Positions 1 to 7,191 of a DNA stretch of 12,647 nucleotides are shown here, piece by piece. The DNA lies in assembly GCA_026395315.1 (NCBI GenBank), contig JAPLYY010000074.1, positions 1 through 12,647 of the forward strand. Direction: 5' to 3'. A program made the translations under genes and the position numbers. Source of the stretch: Candidatus Shapirobacteria bacterium. Its GTDB lineage: Bacteria > Patescibacteriota > Microgenomatia > UBA12405. Position 1 is the first letter of the stretch. Each line of letters starts with the position of its first letter. The notes below the pieces were generated by a model. The model made no database searches. It was not told the DNA's origin and worked only from the letters and a program-made list of their open reading frames with translations.

Positions 1-576
1 TTGAATGAGAAATTCTGAATTAATAAAAGGACCACGTTCGGCAACTAATTTGGGAATGATATCGGGTATTCTTTTATTAATAAGCTTAAAGCCACAATCG
101 GTGTCAACTACCCACAAACCAAAGAGGATAAAAACTAATATTTGCCAAATTTTTGAACCTAAAATACGAACAAAAGAGACTTTCCGACCAAGATAATAGC
201 CGATAACCATGTCCGCCTTGGTGTTGTTTTGGGTACTAATTAGGGTTTTAATATCATTAAAGTCGAATTGGCCGTCAGCATTGGTAAAGGCAATCCAAGG
301 GTACTTAGCAGCGTACAGGCCACTTTTAAATGCTGCTCCATAGCCACGATTGGGGTTGTGGGTGACTATTTTGACGTTTTTTGGGTACTTTTTAACTATT
401 TTATCGAGTATTTCGGCGGTATTGTCTTTGGAACCATCATTAATGAGAATTACTTCCCACTTATGGGCTATTTCTTTAATTATCGGCAGAGCTTTATTGA
501 AAGTATTGGCAATGTTCTTTTCTTCGTTGTAACAAGGAAAAAAGACAGACAGTTCAGGCATAGGTTTTGGGTTCAT
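1..576 (-). CDS. GT2-family glycosyltransferase, N-terminal part (cut by window edge)
   Basis: Reading the minus strand from the ATG at 576 gives 192 codons with no stop, so the 3' end lies outside the window. The protein has the GT-A fold signatures of polyprenyl-phosphate (dolichol-phosphate mannose/glucose type) GT2 enzymes: VFFPCYNEEKNI (residues 11-22), LINDGSKDNT (44-53), NRGYGAAFKSGL (76-87), the metal-site region TNADGQFD (98-105) and DTDCGFKLINK (158-168). The family transfers a sugar from a nucleotide donor to a lipid or other acceptor at the cytoplasmic membrane face; acceptor and sugar cannot be read from the sequence. The usual DxD is NAD here (N99, D101). Residues 143-157 are hydrophobic. 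There is no Shine-Dalgarno, and an extended -10 sits 6 nt before the ATG, supporting this start over M6 at 561. It is divergent from the surface-protein gene at 655. Confidence 0.9.
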   Translation of the reverse strand, partial: MNPKPMPELSVFFPCYNEEKNIANTFNKALPIIKEIAHKWEVILINDGSKDNTAEILDKIVKKYPKNVKIVTHNPNRGYGAAFKSGLYAAKYPWIAFTNADGQFDFNDIKTLISTQNNTKADMVIGYYLGRKVSFVRILGSKIWQILVFILFGLWVVDTDCGFKLINKRIPDIIPKLVAERGPFINSEFLIQ

Positions 577-582
577 AGAGTC

Positions 583-591
583 AGTATAGCA
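583..591 (-). promoter_or_regulatory. Extended -10 promoter for the glycosyltransferase, predicted leaderless
   Basis: On the minus strand TGC (591-589) is followed directly by TATACT (588-583), an extended -10 element. Six bases later comes the ATG at 576, so the expected +1 is the A of the start codon. A weak -35 (TTTATA, 611-606, 4 of 6 matches) lies 17 nt upstream. No Shine-Dalgarno exists, which fits a leaderless transcript. The site is inferred from sequence only. Confidence 0.5.
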
Positions 592-599
592 AGTTGTAG

Positions 600-627
600 T
601 TGATTTATAAATAATATAGGGTATAAT
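600..627 (+). promoter_or_regulatory. Sigma70-type promoter for the surface-protein gene
   Basis: TTGATT (600-605) and a perfect TATAAT (622-627) are separated by 16 bp. The expected start is near 634, giving a leader of about 21 nt before the ATG at 655. The leader is AT-rich and has no Shine-Dalgarno. The -35 lies next to the upstream end of the divergent promoter (about 583-611), so the two polymerase sites overlap and may compete. Confidence 0.6.
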
Positions 628-654
628 AGCCTGTAATTAAAATTATACAAAATT

Positions 655-1278
655 ATGATGAAAACAATATTGAGCACAGTTTTGATCGCCTCACTTTGGG
701 GAGCTTTGTGCCTTTTTCCTAAAATTTCTCAGGCTCAGTATTATAGCCAAGGCAATAATAATTTTAACGTAACTATTGACAAAAAGATAAGACCTATAAC
801 TGATGTTAATTATTATGATAATATTCCGGCTTCTCAAAAGGTTTTTATCGAAAAAGATCAAATGGATTTTGAGTTAATCGTGGAAAATACCGGTAATCAA
901 AATTTGACCAATTTGACGGTGAAAGATACATTACCAAAATATTTTACGCCACAATTGTATTTCGGGACTTTTGATAAAGAGACTGCCATTATTCAAACTC
1001 AAATTGATAGTTTGGGTGTCGGTGAAAGTAAAGTATTTAATATTCGGGGAATAGTGTCCAACCTGCCAGCTTCCGATTGGGCAAAACAATTGGTTAAATT
1101 GACTAACCGTGCCGACGTCTATAACAACAATGCTTCAGACACCGATTATGCTTCGTATTTTGCTGAAAAAAGAGTTAACCCGGTAACCGGCGCTGATAGC
1201 CTGGTTTTAGGCAGTCTAGTGTCTCTGACGATGCTGACAACTGCCTTTGGCTTACGGAAATTGGCGAGAGGCTATTAA
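655..1278 (+). CDS. Secreted DUF11-like surface protein with NPVTG sorting-like tail
   Basis: 207 aa. A signal peptide covers residues 1-27 (basic start, hydrophobic core, SQA before Q28). A beta-rich ectodomain follows (about 38-172). Its stretch VENTGNQNLTNLTVKDTLP (76-94) matches the core pattern of DUF11/CARDB-like repeats found in bacterial surface proteins. The end has the architecture of a sortase substrate: NPVTG (175-179), a hydrophobic segment (about 183-200) and a basic tip with R201, K202 and R205. I infer a protein exported and held at the membrane or wall by this tail; ligand and exact role are unknown. The ATG at 655 is followed by another at 658, and no Shine-Dalgarno separates them. 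It has its own promoter and ends 1 nt from the stop of the convergent gene at 1280. Confidence 0.8.
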   Translation: MMKTILSTVLIASLWGALCLFPKISQAQYYSQGNNNFNVTIDKKIRPITDVNYYDNIPASQKVFIEKDQMDFELIVENTGNQNLTNLTVKDTLPKYFTPQLYFGTFDKETAIIQTQIDSLGVGESKVFNIRGIVSNLPASDWAKQLVKLTNRADVYNNNASDTDYASYFAEKRVNPVTGADSLVLGSLVSLTMLTTAFGLRKLARGY

Positions 1279-1279
1279 A

Positions 1280-2338
1280 TTATTTTGTAATCAGGCGAAG
1301 ACTTATAATTCTACTGGTCGAGTAATAGGTATTAAAATCCAAATCGGCACCTCGCCAGGGATCATGCATTTTGTAATTGCCATTGGAACCGGAAATAAGA
1401 ACAACAAAATGTGAGCCGGAAACGCTCGAAGGCATGGGGATTTGAGCGATAACATAACGACCATTTTTTAACTCGCTGTCAATGGCATTTTGATTATAAC
1501 CGGTGATTTTTTGATAGGTAAACCCGGAAGGAACAGACGGATCAACTAAATCGGCAGTTGATGAAAACCGACCGGGATCGGAAGCGTAAGCCGCAGGAGT
1601 GATACGAAAACCCAGTTTTGTAAGAATTATGGACATGCTGGTCAAATAACAGCCAGCACCACCAATGGTATATTTGGTCTGTAAACCAATGAAGTTTTTA
1701 CACCAACGAGGGTCTATTTGGCTATAGTAATTGTCGTCACTACCACCATTAGCCGGCGAACTTAAACAGCCGGCATTGGAATTGTTAAATGAAGCTAGTT
1801 TATTTTGAACTGCAATTAAAAGTTCTTGATATTGGATATCATAATTAGTTCTAATTGTTTCCATATTGACTAAAGTATCCTGACTATTTTTTTGGATCAG
1901 AGAAATATATTTATATTGTTCTAAAAAACTGTTGAAACTATCACTAGATAGGAAAATTGAAATCGGTGAGGCTTTTTTCGCCAGCCGATAATTTTGATTG
2001 ACTTGTTGAATATAGACTGAAGAAAGCTCGTTAAGATTAACATCTAGTTTACCAATTTCTGTGGATAGATTGGCTATTTCTGAAATTAATGTTTTAATTG
2101 AAGTTTGGGTTTGTGAAATTTTTAAAAGCGTTAATTGAATTTGTGAATCAATGATCTTAATTTGATTAGCTAGAGTATTTTTGGCTTTGCCAAGTTCAAT
2201 TAATTTTTGGTTAATTTCATTCGATTTTTGTTGACATTCAGCGTTGGTTTGACAATCTGAGGTCAGATCTTGAGCAAAAATTGAATAAGAAATATAGAAA
2301 AAACCCAGTATACCAATGAGAAACACAAAACAACGCAT
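1280..2338 (-). CDS. Secreted coiled-coil protein with C39-like peptidase domain (PcsB/RipC-like FtsX partner)
   Basis: 352 aa. A signal peptide is visible at 1-22 (cut likely after FAQ or nearby). A long coiled coil follows at about 35-185, including SPISIFLSSDSFNSFLEQYK (124-143), a pattern typical of the EnvC/PcsB coil hairpin. A linker leads to a papain-like C39-type domain (about 203-350) with likely catalytic C230 (GGAGCYLTS), H310 (GSHFVVLI) and D326 (MHDPW). It starts 3 nt after the ftsX stop, with no Shine-Dalgarno, at the end of the ftsE-ftsX group. In Firmicutes and Actinobacteria, FtsEX controls secreted hydrolases with this layout (PcsB: coil plus CHAP; RipC: coil plus NlpC/P60). 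I infer a peptidoglycan-cleaving divisome enzyme activated through FtsX. The alternative is a protease of secreted proteins. Domain order is certain; the substrate is not. Confidence 0.75.
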   Translation of the reverse strand: MRCFVFLIGILGFFYISYSIFAQDLTSDCQTNAECQQKSNEINQKLIELGKAKNTLANQIKIIDSQIQLTLLKISQTQTSIKTLISEIANLSTEIGKLDVNLNELSSVYIQQVNQNYRLAKKASPISIFLSSDSFNSFLEQYKYISLIQKNSQDTLVNMETIRTNYDIQYQELLIAVQNKLASFNNSNAGCLSSPANGGSDDNYYSQIDPRWCKNFIGLQTKYTIGGAGCYLTSMSIILTKLGFRITPAAYASDPGRFSSTADLVDPSVPSGFTYQKITGYNQNAIDSELKNGRYVIAQIPMPSSVSGSHFVVLISGSNGNYKMHDPWRGADLDFNTYYSTSRIISLRLITK

Positions 2339-2341
2339 GAT

Positions 2342-3214
2342 TTAGAATTTGATATATCTTTTAACGCCGATCCAGCTGGCAAAGAGACCAATCACCACCC
2401 CAAAGAAACAGGAACCACCGAGTAGAGTAGCGTAGAAAAGATAATCAGCCGAGATGAAGGTAATCGGAGTAAAAAAGGTGTTGAGGGAATTTTTAAAGGC
2501 AAAGCTGAGAATTGTCACCGTGCCAAAACCTAATAAGCCGCCGATAATACCGTAATAAGCGCCTTCAAGGAGGAATGGTTTAATGACATAAAAACGGGAG
2601 GCGCCGAGCAACCGACTAACCCGGATTTCTTCTTTACGGTTGGTTATTTTCATGCTGATAATGACAAAAATGACCAAAATAGAAATTGACAGAGTGACAC
2701 TGATAATAATCAGACTTGCCTGTCTGATAGCTTGGGTCCAGGATAATAAGGTATTGATAATGTCTTTTTGATAAATAATTTCATCAACTTCATTAGTTTT
2801 GATAGTAAAATTTTCAGCTATTTGAGACAATACTTTAGGATCAGAGACGGAAACTTCAAATGAAGCCGGCAGAATGCTGGCGGTAACCATTTCCGTTAAA
2901 AGTGGATTATTTTTGTTTTGTTCCCGATAGATATCTAAGGCTTTCTCTTTAGAAATAAATTTTATTTCTCTAATTGAGGGATAATTAGCTAACTCTTTTT
3001 GAAGATTTTCGACAACACTGCGGTCCAGTCCATCTTTGAGGAAAATAGTAACTTCCGGTTTGGTTTCAAAATATTGGATCAATTGAGTCATACCCCGGTT
3101 TACTACCAAGAAGAGGTTGATAATAGCTAGGGAGATAAAAATAATTAAGACAGCCACTAAACTTTGAAAGGGTGAACGGCGAATATGGTGCCAGGTGGTG
3201 TTGATATTAGTCAT
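2342..3214 (-). CDS. ftsX: Cell division protein FtsX, membrane subunit of FtsEX
   Basis: 290 aa, close to the usual FtsX length. Topology is the family's: a short cytoplasmic start with RRSPFQSLV (12-20), TM1 at about 17-38, a large extracellular loop at 40-165, TM2 at about 166-188, a cytoplasmic loop ITNRKEEIRVSRLLGAS (190-206), then TM3 (about 214-240) and TM4 (about 259-283). FtsX couples ATP hydrolysis by FtsE to a periplasmic or wall hydrolase through its first extracellular loop. Its ATG lies inside the last codons of ftsE (8-nt overlap), indicating translational coupling, and the next gene, 3 nt downstream, encodes the likely coiled-coil partner. The gene ends in TAA. Confidence 0.93.
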   Translation of the reverse strand: MTNINTTWHHIRRSPFQSLVAVLIIFISLAIINLFLVVNRGMTQLIQYFETKPEVTIFLKDGLDRSVVENLQKELANYPSIREIKFISKEKALDIYREQNKNNPLLTEMVTASILPASFEVSVSDPKVLSQIAENFTIKTNEVDEIIYQKDIINTLLSWTQAIRQASLIIISVTLSISILVIFVIISMKITNRKEEIRVSRLLGASRFYVIKPFLLEGAYYGIIGGLLGFGTVTILSFAFKNSLNTFFTPITFISADYLFYATLLGGSCFFGVVIGLFASWIGVKRYIKF

Positions 3215-3941
3215 GGTGTTTTCTGGTGATTTTTTTAACTTTTTTAATTGGTTTCTGGGGAATTTCCACCGGGATTAATTGTGAATCGTTGACAAGGTGA
3301 CCACAGTCAATAGTTAAGACCCTTTTGTTGAGGGACTTAATGATCTCCCGATTGTGGGTAGTCATGATAATGGTTGTTCCCTGTTTAAGATTGATATCTA
3401 AAAGAAGGTTGATTAAATTCCAGGAGTTTTCGGGATCAAGATTACCGGTTGGTTCATCGGCTAAGATCAATTTAGGATTGGTGCTAAGAGCCCGGGCCAG
3501 GACGGCCCGCTGTAGCTCACCGCCAGAAAGTTGAGCGGGAAAAAGAAACTTACGGGTTTCCAGATTAACCATTTTAAGGACTTCATCAATTCGCCGGGGA
3601 ATATCAGCAGATGGGTATTGATTTATATCCAAACATAAGGCAATGTTTTCTTCAACGCTTTTATCGGGAATTAGTTGATAATCCTGAAAAATTACACCAA
3701 TAGACCGTCGGATTTTTTCAATTTCTTTTTTGGAGGCAAGAGAAATATTTTGGTCGTCAATTAAAATTTTTCCTGAAGTAAGGCATATTTGATGAAGGAT
3801 CAGTTTGACTATAGTGGACTTTCCGGCTCCGGATGACCCGATAATGAAAATAAAATCACCGTGGTCCACCTTGAATGAAACATCGTCGAGAGCGTTGATG
3901 ATGCCGTACTTTTTAGTAACTTGTTGAAAATCAATAATCAT
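3207..3941 (-). CDS. ftsE: Cell division ATP-binding protein FtsE
   Basis: 244 aa ABC ATPase. Walker A is GSSGAGKST (35-43), the Q-loop FQDY (Q86), the signature LSGGELQRAVLARAL (138-152), Walker B LILADEPTGNLD (158-169) and the H-loop TTH (H196). These match the FtsE/LolD branch of ABC ATPases, and the overlapping ftsX gene settles the identity. It works at the inner face of the membrane, powering FtsX during division. After the fold there is a basic tail (about 221-244) rich in lysine, slightly longer than typical FtsE and possibly membrane- or partner-binding. The ATG at 3941 follows the stop of the OB-like gene by 2 nt and has no Shine-Dalgarno, so translation probably depends on coupling. 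Confidence 0.95.
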   Translation of the reverse strand: MIIDFQQVTKKYGIINALDDVSFKVDHGDFIFIIGSSGAGKSTIVKLILHQICLTSGKILIDDQNISLASKKEIEKIRRSIGVIFQDYQLIPDKSVEENIALCLDINQYPSADIPRRIDEVLKMVNLETRKFLFPAQLSGGELQRAVLARALSTNPKLILADEPTGNLDPENSWNLINLLLDINLKQGTTIIMTTHNREIIKSLNKRVLTIDCGHLVNDSQLIPVEIPQKPIKKVKKITRKHHD

Positions 3942-3943
3942 GT

Positions 3944-4441
3944 TTACTGAAGAATTTTGATGGTACCGACATCGAGAAGCCAGGCGGTTTTAGTGGAAGC
4001 GTTGGTTTCACCTTTGACTTCAACTCTTTTACCGACAAATAAATCCAGATCGACGGATGAAGAAATAAGTGAGGCACGCTGGCTGATACCGCCATCACGA
4101 TTTAAAATATGAGTCCCCTCGCCGTTAATACTGCCTTTTTCAATGGTGCCGGTAGCGATGTCTTTAAAAGTTTTTTCGGAATTACCGTAAAGTTTGCCGA
4201 CGACCAGATCGCTAGTATTGCTGATTGTATCGGCAGAGACAGCAGAATCATTAGTGCCGCTATTAGTACCACTGGTTGATGATTTAGGCAAAAGCCGAGA
4301 CAAACCGAAACCGGCAACCAGAGCTAAGACAACCACAATTATCGAGAAAACAAGAGTATTTGGTGATTTGACTGGTTGGTTGATATTGGTAACAATCGGT
4401 TTGTTAACTTCGGGGATAGTTGATAGATTGGGAATTTCCAT
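3944..4441 (-). CDS. Membrane-anchored protein with small OB-like extracytoplasmic domain, unknown function
   Basis: 165 aa. A polar N-terminus (1-28) precedes one transmembrane helix (about 29-51), then a Ser/Thr/Asn-rich linker (54-77). A compact beta-rich domain (about 95-165) contains LFVGKRVEVKGET (134-146) and ends in WLLDVGTIKIL (154-164). The 'VGKxVxVxGE' strand pattern resembles OB-fold domains of small anchored proteins common in CPR genomes, but I cannot assign a named family. The basic/hydrophobic arrangement suggests the domain lies outside the membrane. It is 2 nt upstream of ftsE and separated from the methyltransferase by 30 nt, the largest gap in the array, which holds a possible promoter. 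Position suggests a link to division or envelope work; this is inference from neighbourhood only. Confidence 0.7.
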   Translation of the reverse strand: MEIPNLSTIPEVNKPIVTNINQPVKSPNTLVFSIIVVVLALVAGFGLSRLLPKSSTSGTNSGTNDSAVSADTISNTSDLVVGKLYGNSEKTFKDIATGTIEKGSINGEGTHILNRDGGISQRASLISSSVDLDLFVGKRVEVKGETNASTKTAWLLDVGTIKILQ

Positions 4442-4465
4442 AGCTTGTTTAAAAACTAATAAATC

Positions 4466-4474
4466 AGTATATCA
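4466..4474 (-). promoter_or_regulatory. Possible internal extended -10 promoter ahead of the OB-like/ftsEX genes
   Basis: Minus-strand TGA (4474-4472), which is also the methyltransferase stop codon, is followed directly by TATACT (4471-4466), matching the TGn extended -10 form seen at two other starts here. The expected +1 is near 4459, giving an 18-nt leader to the ATG at 4441. No convincing -35 was found. It sits in the only sizeable gap in the array. Confidence 0.3.
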
Positions 4475-5146
4475 TTTTCGAAAAAGCAGAAAGAGACTAT
4501 CACTACGAACAGAGAAAAGAAGAGAGAAAAGATAGTTTAAATATTTGACAAATTTAAGAGCTAATTTGTCTGATTTATTTTTAGATCGATTCGGCGGATA
4601 GGCAATAAAATAATTATTTGATACTGCTTGAAGATGAAGTGAACGACAAAGAGAGGTAATTTCGGCCAAACTGTATTCCCGTTGATGACGAAAATTAATA
4701 GGTTGTTCCAACTGAAACAGCGGAAAATAGATATTTTGGCCAACAATCAGACTAATCAGGTTTTGCCAGCGAAAAACATTGGGAGTAGTGATAATAAAAT
4801 AGCCGTTTTTTTTGAGCAAAGGGACAAGCTTTTTAAGTACCAAAACCGGATTAGATAAATGTTCGATGATTTCGGAAAAGATGATTAAGTCAAAGTTGTT
4901 TTTAGGAAAGTTGACCGGATCAGATTCGAGGTTAAGAATTTTGACTTGTGAGTGATCAAACGGTTCCAGAGGTGAGGAAATACCAAAAACAGAGTATTTT
5001 TCCGACAGTTGGTTAAAAATATAAGGCGGATAGCAGCCGACATCAAGAATTTTGGCTGAGGATGGGATATTTAGTGAATCAATTTTAGCCAGGAGATACT
5101 TGAAACGGGTAGTGTGAATTTGATAATAGTTGTCAATTGGAGCCAT
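4472..5146 (-). CDS. Class I SAM-dependent methyltransferase
   Basis: 224 aa. The Rossmann SAM-binding motif I is KILDVGCYPP (32-41). The motif II/III region is FDLIIFSEIIEHLSNP (85-100), with EHL as in UbiE/Methyltransf_11 and _23 families, followed by LKKNGYFIITTPN (111-123). RHQREYSLAEI (153-163) is a substrate-domain pattern often seen in methyltransferases of cell-surface glycan clusters. The C-terminus (about 203-222) is hydrophobic and could touch the membrane. The substrate is unknown; a lipid or glycan is plausible given the LCP gene immediately upstream, but this is inference. The ATG at 5146 overlaps the end of the LCP gene by 14 nt. It ends in TGA, showing that UGA is read as stop in this organism. 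Confidence 0.85.
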   Translation of the reverse strand: MAPIDNYYQIHTTRFKYLLAKIDSLNIPSSAKILDVGCYPPYIFNQLSEKYSVFGISSPLEPFDHSQVKILNLESDPVNFPKNNFDLIIFSEIIEHLSNPVLVLKKLVPLLKKNGYFIITTPNVFRWQNLISLIVGQNIYFPLFQLEQPINFRHQREYSLAEITSLCRSLHLQAVSNNYFIAYPPNRSKNKSDKLALKFVKYLNYLFSLLFSVRSDSLFLLFRK

Positions 5147-6113
5147 ATAACGACTGTTGAATAAACTGTTGAAGAGAAGAGTAGTCTTTTTGTTGGGGAA
5201 TAAAAACCCATTGCTGATTAATAAAAGTAGCCGGATGGTAGATTAAATTAGTTATATTTATTTTGTTTATTTGAATTTTATTAAGATAGCTAAATTGAGA
5301 TTTTAAAATTAAACCCAAGTAAAAATCAGTTAAATTGGTCTGGACATCACTATGCCAAAAACGATAAAGTGAAAATAAATAGGGTAAATTATTGATAAGT
5401 TTCGAATCCAACAATTTTTTGAAAAGAGCATCAAAAACCGACTGCTGACGTTTAATCCGACCAAGGTCGGTACCGCCGGCATCAACTGTCTCTGCACCGT
5501 GGCGGGAGCGGATAAACGGGGTGATATTAGTGGCATCTAAATGTATCCAACCTGAGGGATATTCAACGGTAATATAGATAGGAGCCTGACTGTGGGGATG
5601 GTTAATGTATTCAGGATTGGGATATTGTTCGTCTTTAACAGCAATTTCATTGTAGACATCGATACCGCCTATCAATTGACAAAGTTTAACTAAATTATCG
5701 GTGGTGACAATGATAGTTTTGTTGATAGTTTGACCAGTAACTTGCTGGAAATTGTCTTGAATATATTGATAATTATCAGTTCGATCGATACTTAGGGGAT
5801 ATATTTGATTAATTTTGGCATTTAACTGCCAGTCCCAAAGGTCACGAGGCAACGAGACCAAGTTGACTTTTCCCGCCTGAAAATTGCTTAATATAATTGT
5901 GTCCGTGGTGTTGGTTTTTTCTAACCAGTCATCGCGCTTATCGAGGCCAAGGATCATAATATTTGGAGGTGATGATTCTGATGTGGTTAATAGTTGATAG
6001 ACAAGGCGGGGAAAATAGTCGAAAGGCCGGTTTGTTTGTTGACCGACGCCGACAAACAAAATTAATATTGAAAAAATTATCAATATTAATATGAAAAATA
6101 TATATTTAGCCAT
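5133..6113 (-). CDS. LytR-CpsA-Psr (LCP) family cell-wall polymer ligase
   Basis: 326 aa. An N-terminal membrane anchor (about 4-23) is followed by an extracytoplasmic LCP domain (about 50-235). Family landmarks are NIMILGLDKRDD (51-62), TDTIILSNF (70-78), VSLPRDLWD (86-94), LIGGIDVYN (147-155) and the signature region FIRSRHG...TDLGRIKRQQ (200-224). R90, R202, R204, D216, R219 and R222 match the residues that bind the polyprenyl-pyrophosphate substrate. LCP enzymes move a polymer from its lipid carrier onto peptidoglycan or protein. The C-terminal about 80 residues have no motif I recognise. The ATG follows the prfB stop with no spacer (TAAATG) and has no Shine-Dalgarno, pointing to reinitiation. 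The 3' end overlaps the methyltransferase by 14 nt. Confidence 0.92.
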   Translation of the reverse strand: MAKYIFFILILIIFSILILFVGVGQQTNRPFDYFPRLVYQLLTTSESSPPNIMILGLDKRDDWLEKTNTTDTIILSNFQAGKVNLVSLPRDLWDWQLNAKINQIYPLSIDRTDNYQYIQDNFQQVTGQTINKTIIVTTDNLVKLCQLIGGIDVYNEIAVKDEQYPNPEYINHPHSQAPIYITVEYPSGWIHLDATNITPFIRSRHGAETVDAGGTDLGRIKRQQSVFDALFKKLLDSKLINNLPYLFSLYRFWHSDVQTNLTDFYLGLILKSQFSYLNKIQINKINITNLIYHPATFINQQWVFIPQQKDYSSLQQFIQQSLYGSN

Positions 6114-7190
6114 TTATAAGAGAGTTTTTAATTCGGCATCAATAAATTCATCGATTTTACCATCAAGTACCCCCACAGTATCTGAAGTTTCATAACGAGT
6201 GCGGAGGTCTTTGACCATTTTATAAGGATGAAGAACATAGGAGCGGATTTGGTGGCCCCACCCGGCGATAACATTGTCACCTTTTAAATCTTTTTTTTCC
6301 TGATTAAACTTTTCCTGCTGAACAGCCCATAATTTACTAGTTAACATTTCCATGGCAATTAAGCGATTTTGATCCTGGGAGCGTTGACTTTGACTGGAGA
6401 CGGTAATGCCGGTAGGTTTGTGGATTAAGCGAACGGCAGTAGAAACCTTGTTAACATTTTGACCGCCGTGGCCACCGGCGCGGTAAGCGCTAAATTCGAT
6501 ATCTTCCGGCCGGATATCAACTTCGGTGGCATTATTAATAATCGGAGAAATTTCGACTTTAGCAAATGATGTTTGCCGTAACTGATCAGCATTAAAAGGT
6601 GACAGACGGACCAAACGGTGAACACCATTTTCACCTTTTAAATAGCCAAAAGCATAAAGCACGTTGATTTTTAAATAGACTGATTTGATACCGGCTTCAT
6701 CACCGGGGATAAAGTCAAGAACCTCGTAATGCCACTGGTGACGATCAAGATACCTAAGATACATTCGTTGGAGCATGGAGGCCCAATCCATGGCTTCAGT
6801 GCCTCCCTGGCCAGCGTGGATTGACAGTAGACAGCTATTGCGGTCATATTTACCGGAAAGATAAGTTTTTAATTCCAAATTATCGATTTTTTTAACTAAA
6901 TTGGCAATATTTTGGTTAAATTCCGTTTCCAAAGAAGGGTCGGGATATTCTCTTAAAAGTTCAGACAGTTCATTAAGTTGTAAAGCTTCTGAATCAATCA
7001 CTTTGATTTCAGTAATGCTTTTTTCTAAATCTGAGATTGACAACATAATTTGAGAAACCTTTTCCTGGTCGGTCCAAAGAGAAGGGTCTAAGGATTGTTG
7101 TCTTAGCGAATCGGATTCAGCCAGCATTTCCGAAAGTTTTAGTTTGGTTTTAATTTGGTCAATTTTAGTGAGTAGTTCTTGGGTGTCCAT
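6114..7190 (-). CDS. prfB: Peptide chain release factor 2 (RF2)
   Basis: 358 aa from the ATG at 7190. RF2 reads UAA and UGA and triggers peptidyl-tRNA hydrolysis on the ribosome. Visible are the helical N-terminal domain, [16 protein letters not shown] (125-140), the stop-codon-reading SPF tripeptide (197-199, in [12 protein letters not shown]) and the catalytic GGQ (242-244). GGQ sits in [11 protein letters not shown] rather than the E. coli SGAGGQHVN form. The reading frame is continuous: the in-frame UGA and +1 programmed shift that autoregulate many prfB genes are absent. An in-frame TTG at 7205 would add five residues, but the ATG is 1 nt after the upstream stop, the same stop-start packing as its neighbours, so I prefer it. 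An intact RF2 implies UGA is a stop codon. Confidence 0.95.
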   Translation of the reverse strand: MDTQELLTKIDQIKTKLKLSEMLAESDSLRQQSLDPSLWTDQEKVSQIMLSISDLEKSITEIKVIDSEALQLNELSELLREYPDPSLETEFNQNIANLVKKIDNLELKTYLSGKYDRNSCLLSIHAGQGGTEAMDWASMLQRMYLRYLDRHQWHYEVLDFIPGDEAGIKSVYLKINVLYAFGYLKGENGVHRLVRLSPFNADQLRQTSFAKVEISPIINNATEVDIRPEDIEFSAYRAGGHGGQNVNKVSTAVRLIHKPTGITVSSQSQRSQDQNRLIAMEMLTSKLWAVQQEKFNQEKKDLKGDNVIAGWGHQIRSYVLHPYKMVKDLRTRYETSDTVGVLDGKIDEFIDAELKTLL

Positions 7191-7191
7191 A

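Noticed and set aside
268..603. Plus-strand open frame opposite the glycosyltransferase
   Set aside because: The minus strand carries clear GT2 motifs over the same bases; this frame has no recognisable features and is a shadow.
2951..2969. AT-only 19-bp palindrome inside ftsX
   Set aside because: It encodes the ordinary FtsX segment REIKFIS, has almost no loop and is likely chance in AT-rich coding DNA.
4194..4535. Plus-strand open frame opposite the OB-like and methyltransferase genes
   Set aside because: It runs antisense across two well-supported genes, with no signal, domain or ribosome site; a shadow.
6061..6090. Perfect 10-bp inverted repeat with 10-nt loop near the LCP start
   Set aside because: It falls on Ile/Leu codons of the membrane anchor and nearly all pairs are A-T; repetitive hydrophobic codons explain it, and no regulatory context supports it.
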